From positions 1-64,000 of the forward strand of contig NZ_FOKM01000025.1 of the NCBI RefSeq assembly GCF_900111905.1: 64,000 bases of DNA. Reading direction: 5' to 3'. The notes beneath the pieces are model-generated. The model was not told where the DNA came from. It saw nothing but the letters and a program-made list of their open reading frames with translations, and ran no database searches. A program made the translations under genes and the position numbers. Below are positions 17,362 through 26,024 of the stretch, one piece after another (positions within the stretch are counted from its first letter, which is position 1; every line of letters starts with the position of its first letter). This DNA comes from Rhizobium sp. NFR07. Its GTDB lineage: Bacteria > Pseudomonadota > Alphaproteobacteria > Rhizobiales > Rhizobiaceae.

Positions 17362-18993
17362 GTGAAACAGCCTATCCATGAAAAGAATGCGCCTGCGGAT
17401 TCATCTTTTCCGCATGATGTCGTCTGCAATGTCTTTGACTTCATTGTCTGCGGCGCCGGATCCAGCGGCTCGGTCGTCGCAGCGCGACTGGCGGAGGATG
17501 GGAACGCCAGCGTTCTCCTGCTCGAGGCAGGTGGAGATGATCAGTCTGAAACCGTGTCGGACCCTGCGCAATGGCCGCTCAATCTTGGATCGAGCCGGGA
17601 CTGGGGCTTCGTCGGACAGCCGACGGCAGGTCTGGATGGCCGGCGGCTTCCCCTCAGCATGGGGAAGGTGCTCGGCGGCGGTTCAAGTATCAATGTCATG
17701 GTATGGGCAAGAGGTCACAAGGCGGATTGGGACTACTTCGCCGCCGAGGCATGCGATGATATGTGGGGATATGAGTCCGTCCTCGGCTACTATCGCCGCA
17801 TAGAAGATTGGCAAGGCGCTATGGATGTGCTTCGTCGCGGAACAGGCGGGCCCGTCCATGTGGCGCAGCCTTTGTCTCCCCAGCCGATAGCACATGCCTT
17901 GCTAAGCGCTGCGTCAGTCGCGGGCGTTCCAATCTTTGACTCAACCAATGGCGAGATGATGGAAGCGCCAGGAGGCGCATCCATCGCTGAACTTCGCATT
18001 CGGGATAGCAAGCGAGAATCTGTATTCGGTTCCTATGTTCGTCCGCTGCTGTCGCGCCCGAACCTGACCGTTATTACAGATGCCCTGGTCACGCGTCTCA
18101 TTCTCGATGGCAAGCGGGTGAGGGGCGTCGAAGCTGTGATCGACGGTCAACTGCGCCAGTTCCTGGCGTATTGCGAAACGGTGCTATCACTTGGAGCAAT
18201 CAATACGCCGAAGGTTCTTATGCAGTCCGGTATCGGCCCGCAAGACGAGCTGCGATCACATGGCATTCCGGTCGTGCAGCATCTGCCGGGCGTTGGGCGC
18301 AATCATCAGGACCATATCGCCTTCGGATGCACCTGGGCCTACCGGAAACCGGAAGCAATCGGCGGTAGCGGTTGCGAGGCAAATATCTACTGGAAGAGTG
18401 CCGCGCGTCTGTCCAGCCCGGACATTCTTCAGTGCCAGTTGGAGTTCGCTGTGCCTTCTCCCGCCGAGACGGGCCTTGAAACGCCGCAGCATGGCTGGAC
18501 GATGTTCAACGGCCTTGCTCAGCCGAAAAGCCGCGGTTGGCTACGGCTCTCTGGTCCCGGGGTCGATGATCCTGTCTTGATCGAGCCGAATTCGCTCAGC
18601 GAACCGGAAGACATGGCGGCGGCTCTGGCTGCAGTCGAGTTGTGCCGCGATCTCGGGAACAGTGACGGCTTCACGCCACTCGTGTCACACGAGACCGCGC
18701 CGGGCCCACGCGACAAATCAGGCATGGTCGACTTCATTCGACGCTCGGCGGTCACGTACTGGCATCAAGCCTCGACCGCCAAGATGGGACGCGACAACAT
18801 GTCGGTCGTTGACAACGAGCTCAAGGTCTACGGCCTTGAAAGACTTCGCATAGCGGACTCGTCAATCATGCCTCGAATTACCACTGGGAACACGATGGCG
18901 CCCTGTGTTGTCATCGGTGAGCGGGCGGCGGATATTCTCCGAAACAAGCATGGTCTCACTTCCGCAGCGGTAAACCAGGCCAAGGTTGGCTGA
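17362..18993 (+). CDS. GMC-family oxidoreductase (choline-dehydrogenase-like)
   Basis: A 543-residue FAD flavoprotein. The dinucleotide fold GAGSSG lies at 31-36 with LLLEAGG near 50. GMC signature 1 is in GKVLGGGSSINVMVWARG and signature 2 in GAINTPKVLMQSGIGP. The C-terminal active site has the YWHQASTAKMG histidine near 467 and GNTMAP near 510. GMC enzymes oxidise alcohols or sugars; membrane or soluble partners vary. There is no signal peptide. GGAGG precedes the GTG start region by about 10 bases. It stands alone between two hairpins, with no obvious regulator adjacent. Confidence 0.92.
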   Translation: MKQPIHEKNAPADSSFPHDVVCNVFDFIVCGAGSSGSVVAARLAEDGNASVLLLEAGGDDQSETVSDPAQWPLNLGSSRDWGFVGQPTAGLDGRRLPLSMGKVLGGGSSINVMVWARGHKADWDYFAAEACDDMWGYESVLGYYRRIEDWQGAMDVLRRGTGGPVHVAQPLSPQPIAHALLSAASVAGVPIFDSTNGEMMEAPGGASIAELRIRDSKRESVFGSYVRPLLSRPNLTVITDALVTRLILDGKRVRGVEAVIDGQLRQFLAYCETVLSLGAINTPKVLMQSGIGPQDELRSHGIPVVQHLPGVGRNHQDHIAFGCTWAYRKPEAIGGSGCEANIYWKSAARLSSPDILQCQLEFAVPSPAETGLETPQHGWTMFNGLAQPKSRGWLRLSGPGVDDPVLIEPNSLSEPEDMAAALAAVELCRDLGNSDGFTPLVSHETAPGPRDKSGMVDFIRRSAVTYWHQASTAKMGRDNMSVVDNELKVYGLERLRIADSSIMPRITTGNTMAPCVVIGERAADILRNKHGLTSAAVNQAKVG

Positions 18994-19007
18994 ACGAATC
19001 TATTACG

Positions 19008-19029
19008 ACTGGGCGGCCGGCCGCCCAGT
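19008..19029 (+). terminator. Perfect 22-base GC-rich palindrome after the GMC gene
   Basis: The half-site ACTGGGCGGCC is followed directly by its exact complement, 14 bases after the GMC stop. As RNA it would form an 11-pair stem with no free loop, less typical for an intrinsic terminator, and no T run follows. Possible roles are transcript 3' end, protein site or recombination site. Confidence 0.45.
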
Positions 19030-19254
19030 TGTAAATTGCCGGATCGGCGGTTCGTATGCGTTGGAGAGCTCGACTTTGGGGTGGATCCTAGAAAGTCGAG
19101 GACGGCTCGCATTCCCGCGCCCAGGTGGCGAGAACGCGGATATAGGATCGCCTGACGACTGCGAATTATCCGTCGCCAAAGCGGTTGGTAAGTTGACCAA
19201 ATTTCTCTCCCCCTACCGCGCCTTGCACCGCTGCAGCAAACCCACTAGATGATA

Positions 19255-19273
19255 TACAGTTAGACTGTACAGT
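19255..19273. promoter_or_regulatory. Overlapping palindromes before the SnoaL-like gene
   Basis: TACAGT-TAG-ACTGTA (19255-19269) overlaps the perfect palindrome ACTGTACAGT (19264-19273), 17 bases before ATG 19290. The position suggests an operator, perhaps for the MarR protein encoded just downstream at 19703-20143. Confidence 0.5.
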
Positions 19274-19289
19274 TATTGGAGGTTTCTCA

Positions 19290-19699
19290 ATGTCGGACGA
19301 AATCAAGAACGTAGTTCGCCAGTTCAACATCGCGGTAATCCAAGAAGGCAACGAAACCAGATTTCACGCCCTCATGGCGCCGGACTTCGTCAACCACTCC
19401 GCGCCGCAGGGAGCTTCAAACGGACCGGAAAGTATGTGGAACACGTTTCAGAAGGTGCTCCGTCCAGCGCTATCCAAGCTTACTGTCACGATCCTCGATC
19501 AAATCGCGGAGGGCGACAAGGTAACGACGCGCAAGACTATAAGCGGGATTCATACTGGCATTTTGATGGGGTTCCCGCGACAGGAAGGCAGGTCTCCATC
19601 AACGTCATAGACATCGTTCGAATCGAGGACGGCAAGTATGCCGAACACTGGGGTGTGAATACCCTGTCGAACGTTCTCGCAGGGCTACAGCAGGCGTAG
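19290..19699 (+). pseudogene. SnoaL-like ester-cyclase family protein, frameshifted
   Basis: The first about 92 residues read as an NTF2-fold protein (FNIAVIQEGNETRFHALMAPDFVNHSAP, then DKVTTRKTISGIHTG). Near 19570 the frame shifts. The family continuation GVPATGRQVSINVIDIVRIEDGKYAEHWGVNTLSNVL is found one frame away, ending at 19699. One G missing from a GGGG run explains it. As read, the product stops at 19610 without its last strands. TGGAGG lies 9 bases before ATG. Confidence 0.85.
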
Positions 19700-19702
19700 G
19701 CT

Positions 19703-20143
19703 TCAGGAAAGTTTGTCGATGATCCGTATCGCGATTGCGAGCGATCGCTTCTCATCATCTGAGAGGCGATCCTCTATCAAGTCGGCAATTTTCGATGCGC
19801 GAGCGTGGCGCGCCCGCGACAGTTCGTCCTGGCCGAGTGGAGTGATGGAGAGCAGATGGCTGCGCGCGTCCACCAGATTCGGCGAGCGGACGATCAGCTT
19901 GTTCGTCTCCAATTGACCCGCGACCAATCGCATACTCTGGTGCTTCACGTTGCGTCGCTCAGCAAGCGCGGCGACGGTCATGGATCCCTCTCGTTCAAGA
20001 AGCGAGAGCGTCTCCGACTGTGAACTGGTCGGAGTACCCGCGAGCGTCCTTACGCTGCGAACGAAACGACCTAGAGTCTGCCGAAGACCCTCTGCAAGTT
20101 CACCTGCGTCCGGGGCGTTACGTCCAACATCTTTTTCCGCCAT
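19703..20143 (-). CDS. MarR-family transcriptional regulator
   Basis: The start is set at ATG 20143 with AGG about 7 bases upstream; an ATG at 20200 would add 19 residues of low-complexity character. A winged-helix core covers SQSETLSLLEREGSMTVAALAERRNVKHQSMRLVAGQLETNKLI, followed by RSHLLSITPLGQDEL. It is convergent with the frameshifted SnoaL-like gene, three bases apart at their ends. The ligand is unknown. Confidence 0.85.
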   Translation of the reverse strand: MAEKDVGRNAPDAGELAEGLRQTLGRFVRSVRTLAGTPTSSQSETLSLLEREGSMTVAALAERRNVKHQSMRLVAGQLETNKLIVRSPNLVDARSHLLSITPLGQDELSRARHARASKIADLIEDRLSDDEKRSLAIAIRIIDKLS

Positions 20144-20272
20144 TCGTTTTCCTGCTTGCGATGATATGGGCTTGAGGGCGAGGGCGCTCGGACTGCGCAT
20201 GTCACTTATCGGAGCTGGAGGAGCATCATGAATGATCGGTGTCGAGATCCTTGAAACTGCGGGGCGGTGCTG

Positions 20273-20665
20273 TCACTGACGATGATGCAAATTATCATAG
20301 CTCCGCGTTGCTGCTTCCACCTTTCCACCGTTGACTGCCGCCCATGCACACAGCGCTTCGAACGGCTCCCGCAGCGAATGCCCAAGCGGTGTGATGGCAT
20401 ACTCAACCCCGATCGGCTGTGTTGGCAGCACTGTTCTCGTGACGAGGCCGTTCCGCTCGAGCCTCTTGAGGGCATCGGCCAGGGCCTTATGCGTGATCCC
20501 TTCCAAACGCCGCTTGATTTCGTTGAAGCGCGAAGGTTTCGGACAGATCACCGTCAGTATCATGATCGTCCATTTGTCAGCGATCTTGTCGAGCACCGGA
20601 CGCACCAACGGCATGTCGCAAAGCGCTTGGTGAGAAAGGGCTTCAAGTTCGGTATACTCAGTCAT
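20273..20665 (-). CDS. HxlR-family transcriptional regulator
   Basis: A 130-residue single winged-helix protein: ADKWTIMILTVICPKPSRFNEIKRRLEGITHKALADALKRLERNGLVTR is the family core. Cys16 (HQALC) sits where redox-sensing HxlR proteins such as HypR and QorR carry their cysteine. It is divergent from the SDR at 20747, so it probably represses that gene in response to reactive carbonyls or quinones. Confidence 0.9.
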   Translation of the reverse strand: MTEYTELEALSHQALCDMPLVRPVLDKIADKWTIMILTVICPKPSRFNEIKRRLEGITHKALADALKRLERNGLVTRTVLPTQPIGVEYAITPLGHSLREPFEALCAWAAVNGGKVEAATRSYDNLHHRQ

Positions 20666-20690
20666 ATCTAGGCTATTCCAGGTGCGTAAT

Positions 20691-20716
20691 TGATATCAGA
20701 TATCGATCGTATATCA
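20691..20716. promoter_or_regulatory. Candidate HxlR operator
   Basis: TGATAT (20691-20696) and ATATCA (20711-20716) form 6-base inverted arms 14 bases apart, with GATATC-like repeats between them. The element sits in the gap between the divergent HxlR and SDR genes. Confidence 0.55.
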
Positions 20717-20746
20717 TTTCCAGACCATTCAGTGAAAGGATTTACG

Positions 20747-21478
20747 ATGGCTGGAATGAACAGCAAAGTGGCTCTGGTAATCGGTGGTGCCAAAGGCATT
20801 GGCTTGGCGATCGCTGAGCAACTTTCTGCCGAAGGCGCACGTGTCTTCATTACAAGTCGTCGGGGTGAAGATGCGCAAATGGTAGCAGAAAGAATCGGCA
20901 ACGGCGCAGTCGGCATTGCTGCCGACGCGGCTTCTCCAGAAGATATGATCGACGTGGTCGCAAAGGTCCGCGAAGCACATGGCCGTATCGACGCGCTCGT
21001 CTTGAATGCAGGTCTCTCCGAGCCTTCGCAAATCGTGGATATCACTCCGGAGCACTTCGATCGCCACTTTGATGTCAACGTCCGTGGGATGGTGTTCGGT
21101 TTCCAGGCAGCGCTTCCCGCAATGACACAGGGTGGTTCGGTGGTTCTTCTCGGATCCATTGCCGGGAGTGCGGGATATGCGGGATACGGAACATACTGCG
21201 CAACCAAGGCGGCCGTGCGCTCCTATGCGAGAACCTGGACGGCGGAACTCGCACCCAAGGGTATCCGCGTCAACGTCGTCGCACCCGGCCCCACGGATAC
21301 GGACATGATGGCTTCGGTCGCAGACGATGTCCGCGCGACGATCGTCGCTCCGATTCCAATGGGCCGGATGGCGCGACCTTCGGAAGTTGCTGCGGCAGCC
21401 TTGTTCCTCCTTAGCGATGACGCGAGCTACATCGCCGGAGCCGAGCTTTGCGTCGATGGCGGTCTGCGGCAGACCTGA
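20747..21478 (+). CDS. Short-chain dehydrogenase/reductase
   Basis: Start ATG 20747 with AAAGGA upstream (MAGMNSKVALVIGGAKGIG); 243 residues. GGAKGIG at 13-19, then LNAGLSE in place of NNAG, SIAGSAGYAGYGTYCATKAAV with the catalytic Ser and Tyr-x3-Lys, and a C-terminal RPSEVAAAALFLLSDDASYIAGAELCVDGG. It is likely induced through the divergent HxlR repressor and terminates at the hairpin at 21491. Confidence 0.92.
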   Translation: MAGMNSKVALVIGGAKGIGLAIAEQLSAEGARVFITSRRGEDAQMVAERIGNGAVGIAADAASPEDMIDVVAKVREAHGRIDALVLNAGLSEPSQIVDITPEHFDRHFDVNVRGMVFGFQAALPAMTQGGSVVLLGSIAGSAGYAGYGTYCATKAAVRSYARTWTAELAPKGIRVNVVAPGPTDTDMMASVADDVRATIVAPIPMGRMARPSEVAAAALFLLSDDASYIAGAELCVDGGLRQT

Positions 21479-21490
21479 GGACTTTGAAAC

Positions 21491-21523
21491 GCTGCACCCG
21501 GTCGAGGCAAGGTCGGGTGCAGC
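21491..21523 (+). terminator. Hairpin after the SDR gene
   Basis: GCTGCACCCG (21491-21500) and CGGGTGCAGC (21514-21523) are perfect 10-base arms with a 13-base loop, 12 bases after the SDR stop. No T run follows immediately. Confidence 0.65.
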
Positions 21524-21801
21524 CACGATTCAGCGAGCGTCTTGACCCTGACGTGACGTCATAGTCTTTTTTCCCTATCGAACTACCAATGCGGCACGCG
21601 TTGCGAACCGATGAGGATCAACATGACAGACGGCGGCGCACTCCCGGTCTCGACAGTCTTTGCCACGCCGGCTTTCCTGAAGTCCCAAATATCTCCGGAT
21701 TGGGCAAGCGTTGCGTATCTCGCGCCATGGAAAGATAGATTGAAACATCGAACTCTGTGGAACAATTGAGAGCTTTCTCGATCGCCATCTTGGGAGGAAA
21801 A

Positions 21802-22204
21802 ATGCGGAGTAGCGAGATCGCCAAAATCGCGGGGGTGACCGTGCGGACCTCAGGTATTATCACCAGATCGGTCTTCTTGCAGAACCGCCGCGTCAGACCA
21901 ATCGACGGGCGACAGCGAGCCGTACTATTCGGCCACGTGTTCAACGATTAAAAACGGTTGGCGTGCACGTCTCTACCAGCGTCTCGCCGAGCCAGAACTT
22001 GCCGCGATCTCGACAGAATTCGGAAAACGATACGACCAGTTGGGTTCCGAAACTACGGATGACGAAATATCCCGCCTCGCCGCCGACTACGTCGAGTGTC
22101 AGGGCCCATGGCTTCGGGAGTTCGGGAAGGTCGTCGAGGATTCGGCCCGCCGCGGTGCATCAGCTCTGCTATCGAAACATGCTACAAGCGTGGCGAATGT
22201 TTAG
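21802..22204 (+). pseudogene. MerR-family regulator remnant
   Basis: From ATG 21802 the frame reads MRSSEIAKIAGVTVRT. It then needs a one-base shift to continue as LRYYHQIGLLAEPPRQTNR, which is the MerR helix-turn-helix. After about 21915 the rest of the DNA-binding domain is lost or scrambled. The C-terminal part reappears in a third frame near 21966 as RLYQRLAEPELAAISTEFGKRYDQLG and runs to the stop at 22202-22204. No working protein is possible. Confidence 0.75.
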
Positions 22205-22524
22205 CCGCTAAAGATGATGGCCAAGGTCTCAACCAGGTTCCCGGCTCCAGAACTAAAAGAGAATGACAAGCGCTGCTGCTTTACGGCATACCAGGCTTTG
22301 CAAACAGTATGTCACAATCTTAAGCCTTCGGCGACCGAACCCTGATATCCAACGGGGTTCGCAGTAACGTGCTCAGAACGAACTCCGGATCAGAGGGCGA
22401 GCATTGCACGCAGTCGTCGAGCGAATGGATCGTAGATGCACCTTATTTTGAACGCACCGAATATCATGAAAGGCCACCGACGAAATCGGTCGATCTCGGT
22501 GATCGGGTTAAGCTCGACGTAAGT
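22205..22524. other. Intergenic gap, nothing recognised
   Basis: About 320 bases between the MerR remnant and the zinc-ribbon gene; no family resemblance or hairpin was seen. Confidence 0.35.
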
Positions 22525-22746
22525 TTATTGCTTGGTCAACGCATAAGAGTCGAGATGACCGCATGCACGGCAACGAAAGGTCGCTACGTCATAAACTGTC
22601 TTTCCTTTTAGGCTCACTCCAGTCAAAAGACTTTTAGTGGCTTTGCCAGCAACCCAGGTCTCCGATGACAACATGGCGCCATCCCCTTTTTCCAGCAAAA
22701 ACCCCTCTTCCATGTCCGAGCCACACCTGCTGCATTGATAGGACAT
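22525..22746 (-). CDS. Small zinc-ribbon protein
   Basis: A 73-residue protein with two CxxC knuckles, CSRCG at residues 5-9 and CRACG near 59-63, a WVAG motif between them and a C-terminal Tyr. This pattern resembles the PF20097-type small zinc-ribbon proteins of unknown role. It starts MSYQCSRCGSDMEEGF. It stands alone in an otherwise poor stretch. Confidence 0.65.
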   Translation of the reverse strand: MSYQCSRCGSDMEEGFLLEKGDGAMLSSETWVAGKATKSLLTGVSLKGKTVYDVATFRCRACGHLDSYALTKQ

Positions 22747-22899
22747 ATCCAGAGCCTTCCGAAATCAAGCTATGATTCAGTTTGTCTTGGCCCGTATGCT
22801 TGTCGGCGGGCGCATAGTTTGTAAATAGCCGTTTACGACCGATTCAGATTGGCCTCCACTGAGATGAACGGGCTGCCGTCGGTCCGGAAAACCAATGGC

Positions 22900-23634
22900 T
22901 CATCCCTGCGCTGTTGGCCGGATAACGATGCTGCCAACGTCTACCTCGGGCGGTTGTCCGATGGCGAACAGAATGCCGCGGGCGATAGCGTCCGCCGGCA
23001 TAGCGATCGCACCCAGATCATCCTCGATCTTGCTTTTCAGGCTCGGGTCCGTAATGCTGTCGCTAAAGTTGGTGGCGGTCATCCCAGGCGAGATTTCGGT
23101 GACCCGGAGATTAGGACCGGCCTCCTGGCGCAGGGCCTCGGTTGCCGTCCGAACGGCATTCTTCGTGGCAGCGTAAACACCCATGGTCGGCACGATCTTC
23201 AGGCCAGCCGTCGAGATCACGTTGACGATATGCCCGCAACCTTGCCGCGCAAAGATTGGCAGCGACGCGGCAATCCCATAAAGCGTCCCCCTCAGGTTCA
23301 CGTCGATCATCAGATCCCAGTCTTCGACGCGCAGGTCATCAAAACGCGAAATCGGGCCTACGCCAGCATTGTTCACGATCACGTCGAGCCTGTTGGCCTC
23401 CTGAACGGCAAGCGAGACCAAGGCGTCCAGGTCAGCTCGGCTGCGAACGTCCGTCTCCTTGAAAGAAACCCTGCCTCCTAAGGCCAAAATCTCGTCCGCC
23501 ACAGCCTGGAGTGGCTGCAGCCTTCGCGCGCCCAGCACAACGAAAGCTCCGCTCTCTGCCAGCAGTTTTGCCGTTGCCCGGCCTATACCACTGCTAGCTC
23601 CGGTAATCACGACGACTTTTCCTTCAATGCTCAC
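22900..23634 (-). CDS. Short-chain dehydrogenase/reductase
   Basis: A 244-residue SDR with a GTG start preceded by AGGAGA. TGASSGIG at 11-18, NNAG near 90, STAGLKIVPTMGVYAATKNAV carrying Ser, Tyr and Lys, and the SPGMTATNF segment that in this YdfG-like branch follows the active site. It is divergent from an AraC gene 67 bases away that is likely its activator. Confidence 0.92.
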   Translation of the reverse strand: MSIEGKVVVITGASSGIGRATAKLLAESGAFVVLGARRLQPLQAVADEILALGGRVSFKETDVRSRADLDALVSLAVQEANRLDVIVNNAGVGPISRFDDLRVEDWDLMIDVNLRGTLYGIAASLPIFARQGCGHIVNVISTAGLKIVPTMGVYAATKNAVRTATEALRQEAGPNLRVTEISPGMTATNFSDSITDPSLKSKIEDDLGAIAMPADAIARGILFAIGQPPEVDVGSIVIRPTAQG

Positions 23635-23701
23635 GATCTGTCTCCTCTTGGACTTTCATCAACCGAAGCTAGATCAGGCTATCAAGAGCATCTATGCGAG
23701 G

Positions 23702-24637
23702 ATGTCCGGAGTTTTGTTTAGATCGTCTATAACAGTGCGGGATCCGCTATCCGATGTCCTTGAAGTGCTTGGCGCTCACGTCGTGAGGCGTACTCGCATG
23801 GAGGCGGGTGGAACTTGGGCATTTGCATTCCCCGCAGTGGACCGCTTGAAGTTCGTGGCGGTTCTTAGAGGCGAGCAGTGGATGCTTACGCCAAATGAGC
23901 CACCCTGTCTCATGAAGACAGGCGATGTGTGCCTGTTGGGTCGAACGTCGTACGTCGTCGCGAGTGATCCCGAACTAGAGCCGCAAGATGGAGGATCGCT
24001 TTATCCAGATGGTGGCGCGGACGAGGTCAAAGTGGATTCTGGCGACGGCGTTGTTGCCATAGGCGGTTCCATAGCTTTCGCCGAAGTAAACGGTGATTTT
24101 CTCCTTGATACGCTTCCTGGCTTCCTGCTCGTGCGGAGTGAGACATCTGCATCCGAGGCTATCGCAGCAATTCTTGACCTCATGAGCAATGAAATCTTAC
24201 GCGACGCGATTGGTACTGGCGTCGTCGCGGCTCGTCTTGCTGACATCCTCGTGGTAGAGGCACTTCGAGCGCTCTCGGCCGACGGTGATCGAAGCCGGAT
24301 AGGCTGGCTTGGAGCGATCTCTGATCCGCGTCTCGGTCGTGCGCTACGTGCTATCCACCGTGATGTAGCCTCGCCCTGGACCGTTGCTGCACTGGCGAAT
24401 GTAGCCGGCATGTCACGCGCAGCGTTTTCTGCTATATTTGCGCGGCAAGTTGGGAGGCCACCTTTAGCGTATCTTCGCTACTGGCGGCTCACTCTCGCTA
24501 GATCCTTGTTACTTCGAGGGACGAATAGCGTTGACGACGTTGCCAGACAGGTCGGTTACACGTCACAGAGCGCTTTCGGGAACGCTTATCGCCAAGCATT
24601 CAGGACGTCGCCACGATCACATAAGCCCGGTGCCTGA
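23702..24637 (+). CDS. AraC-family transcriptional regulator (Cupin_6 + HTH_18)
   Basis: The start is placed at ATG 23702 (MSGVLFRSSITVRDPLSDVLEVLG), where the cupin domain of this AraC branch begins; the frame is open further upstream but overlaps the SDR. The N-terminal cupin (about 15-180) ends in SEAIAAILDLMSNE. Two C-terminal helix-turn-helix units lie at about 225-310 (TVAALANVAGMSRAAFSAIFARQVG and SVDDVARQVGYTSQSAFGNAYRQAF). It probably regulates the divergent SDR. Confidence 0.88.
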   Translation: MSGVLFRSSITVRDPLSDVLEVLGAHVVRRTRMEAGGTWAFAFPAVDRLKFVAVLRGEQWMLTPNEPPCLMKTGDVCLLGRTSYVVASDPELEPQDGGSLYPDGGADEVKVDSGDGVVAIGGSIAFAEVNGDFLLDTLPGFLLVRSETSASEAIAAILDLMSNEILRDAIGTGVVAARLADILVVEALRALSADGDRSRIGWLGAISDPRLGRALRAIHRDVASPWTVAALANVAGMSRAAFSAIFARQVGRPPLAYLRYWRLTLARSLLLRGTNSVDDVARQVGYTSQSAFGNAYRQAFRTSPRSHKPGA

Positions 24638-24901
24638 CTGGACTTGCCAGACGACACTGCCGATCGCTTCTTCGAGTAGTTTTGCATCGCTGCGGACACC
24701 TTTAATCAGGAAAAGGCGCACGGCCAACCCTCGAACGGGAAACCGGCCCCATGTTCAGGCCGAACTCGCGGCTCAATCGGGACCTCTTTCCCAACGCGCC
24801 CTGACGCGAGCGAATAACCGTCGCGGCCTTCACCCGATCGTCATGCTGGACTTGCTTTGGTTCAAGGCCGATAGCGGGAGATCGCACCCGATGGCCGAAT
24901 C

Positions 24902-25162
24902 TCAAGCGCCAATCGAAAGGCCGGCGTTCACTGCGCCATTGAGGAATGGCAGGCGCTGCGTCAGCGTTCCAGACAGGGCAAAGATGGCGTTGGCGATAGC
25001 TGGCGCGATAGGCGCCATCCCCGGCTCACCCATTCCTGTCGGCTTGCTATCAGACGCAACTATGTGCATTTCTACAGCGGGCATCTCGTTTATCCGCAGG
25101 ACCGGATACCGGTCGAAATTTGTTTCCTGAACATTGCCCTGCTTCAGCGTGATCGCGAGAAA
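24902..25162 (-). pseudogene. C-terminal fragment of a molybdopterin oxidoreductase large subunit (IorB-like)
   Basis: The last about 86 residues of an isoquinoline 1-oxidoreductase/aldehyde dehydrogenase beta subunit: LKQGNVQETNFDRYPVLRI, then MHIVASDSKPTGMGEPGMAPIAP with the GEPG active-site loop, then ANAIFALSGTLTQRLPF. Full-length subunits are about 730 residues. Upstream of 25162 the frame stays open but loses resemblance. The small [2Fe-2S] subunit is absent. A stranded remnant. Confidence 0.8.
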
Positions 25163-25296
25163 AATACGGGCGGGGCGTCTGAGGTGAAATGTCAAAAACC
25201 TCAAATTGTGTGCCAGATCCTCCACGGCCGGCTCGCCGGGCTCCCGGGCGCCTCGCCCCGGGTCAAGGTTTAAACGGTCGTTGCCGAGCCAAGTCT

Positions 25297-25867
25297 TCAC
25301 GAATCCAGGCCAGTGGAGGCTCGACGAGAAGTCGCCGGCCAGACGTACAAGGCTACGGCACCGCGCAGACCAGGGCCGTCCTTTATCGTGGCAGGCGACC
25401 GATCCCGAAACCAGAATGTGACTGTGACTACGACCGTGCCCGGGCGAACCTTCTCGTCCAGGAATTTCGATAACCTCGACATGGCGCTCGGCATAAGATA
25501 GCACGTCACCGCATCGGCATCCGCTAGATCGAATTTATAAAAGTTCTTTGCCGCTACCGAGACGTTAGGGAGGCGCCAAGTTCGCAGTCTGGCAACGAGG
25601 CACGGGAAAGGCGAAATCTCCATGCCTTTCACACGCGCGTCTAGAAAAGTTTTGGCGAGTGCGATCGGAAGCGAGCCCCAGCCACACCCCAGATCGTAAA
25701 TCACAGCTGATTTAGAAAGGTTCGCATCGCGCAGTAGCAACAACATCGCCTGCCTCCGATTTCGCAAGCGGCCATGACCGTACCCTCGTCAGTGCGTGGA
25801 AAAACAGCAGCGATAAGCATACTGACGAGACCGCGACAAGCAGAACGACGGAAAACGCTTGATGCAT
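25297..25867 (-). pseudogene. Class I SAM-dependent methyltransferase, frameshifted near the N-terminus
   Basis: The membrane-anchored N-terminus starts at ATG 25867 (MHQAFSVVLLVAVSSVCLSLLFF). Near 25780 the frame changes. From 25767 downward the catalytic domain is intact: VIYDLGCGWGSLPIALAK is SAM motif I, KGMEISPFP follows, then NFYKFDLADADAVTCYLMP, ending in RGAVALYVWPA. The frame from 25767 could give a soluble 156-residue methyltransferase without the membrane anchor, so partial activity cannot be excluded. The substrate is unknown. Confidence 0.7.
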
Positions 25868-26024
25868 GTTCTAACTCTCGAATGAGCTTGACCGAGTGCT
25901 GAGGGACCAGGTCGGGGCGAGGCCTGCCCGGTTGAGCTGAAGAAAGAACAACCACGCTGGTCAGCTGCTGCTCGCTAGTCGGGATTTCTCTGCTCATTGA
26001 AGACAGATGATCCTGTTGCTTACA

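Larger units (their letters stand above)
18994..19289. other. Intergenic region with palindromes
   Basis: About 300 bases containing a perfect 22-base palindrome right after the GMC gene and overlapping palindromes just before the SnoaL-like gene (both listed separately). Nothing coding was recognised between them. Confidence 0.5.

Noticed and set aside
19014..19023. GGCCGGCC restriction-type site as a methylation or defence signal
   Set aside because: No methylase or nuclease gene is nearby; the site is simply the centre of the larger palindrome.
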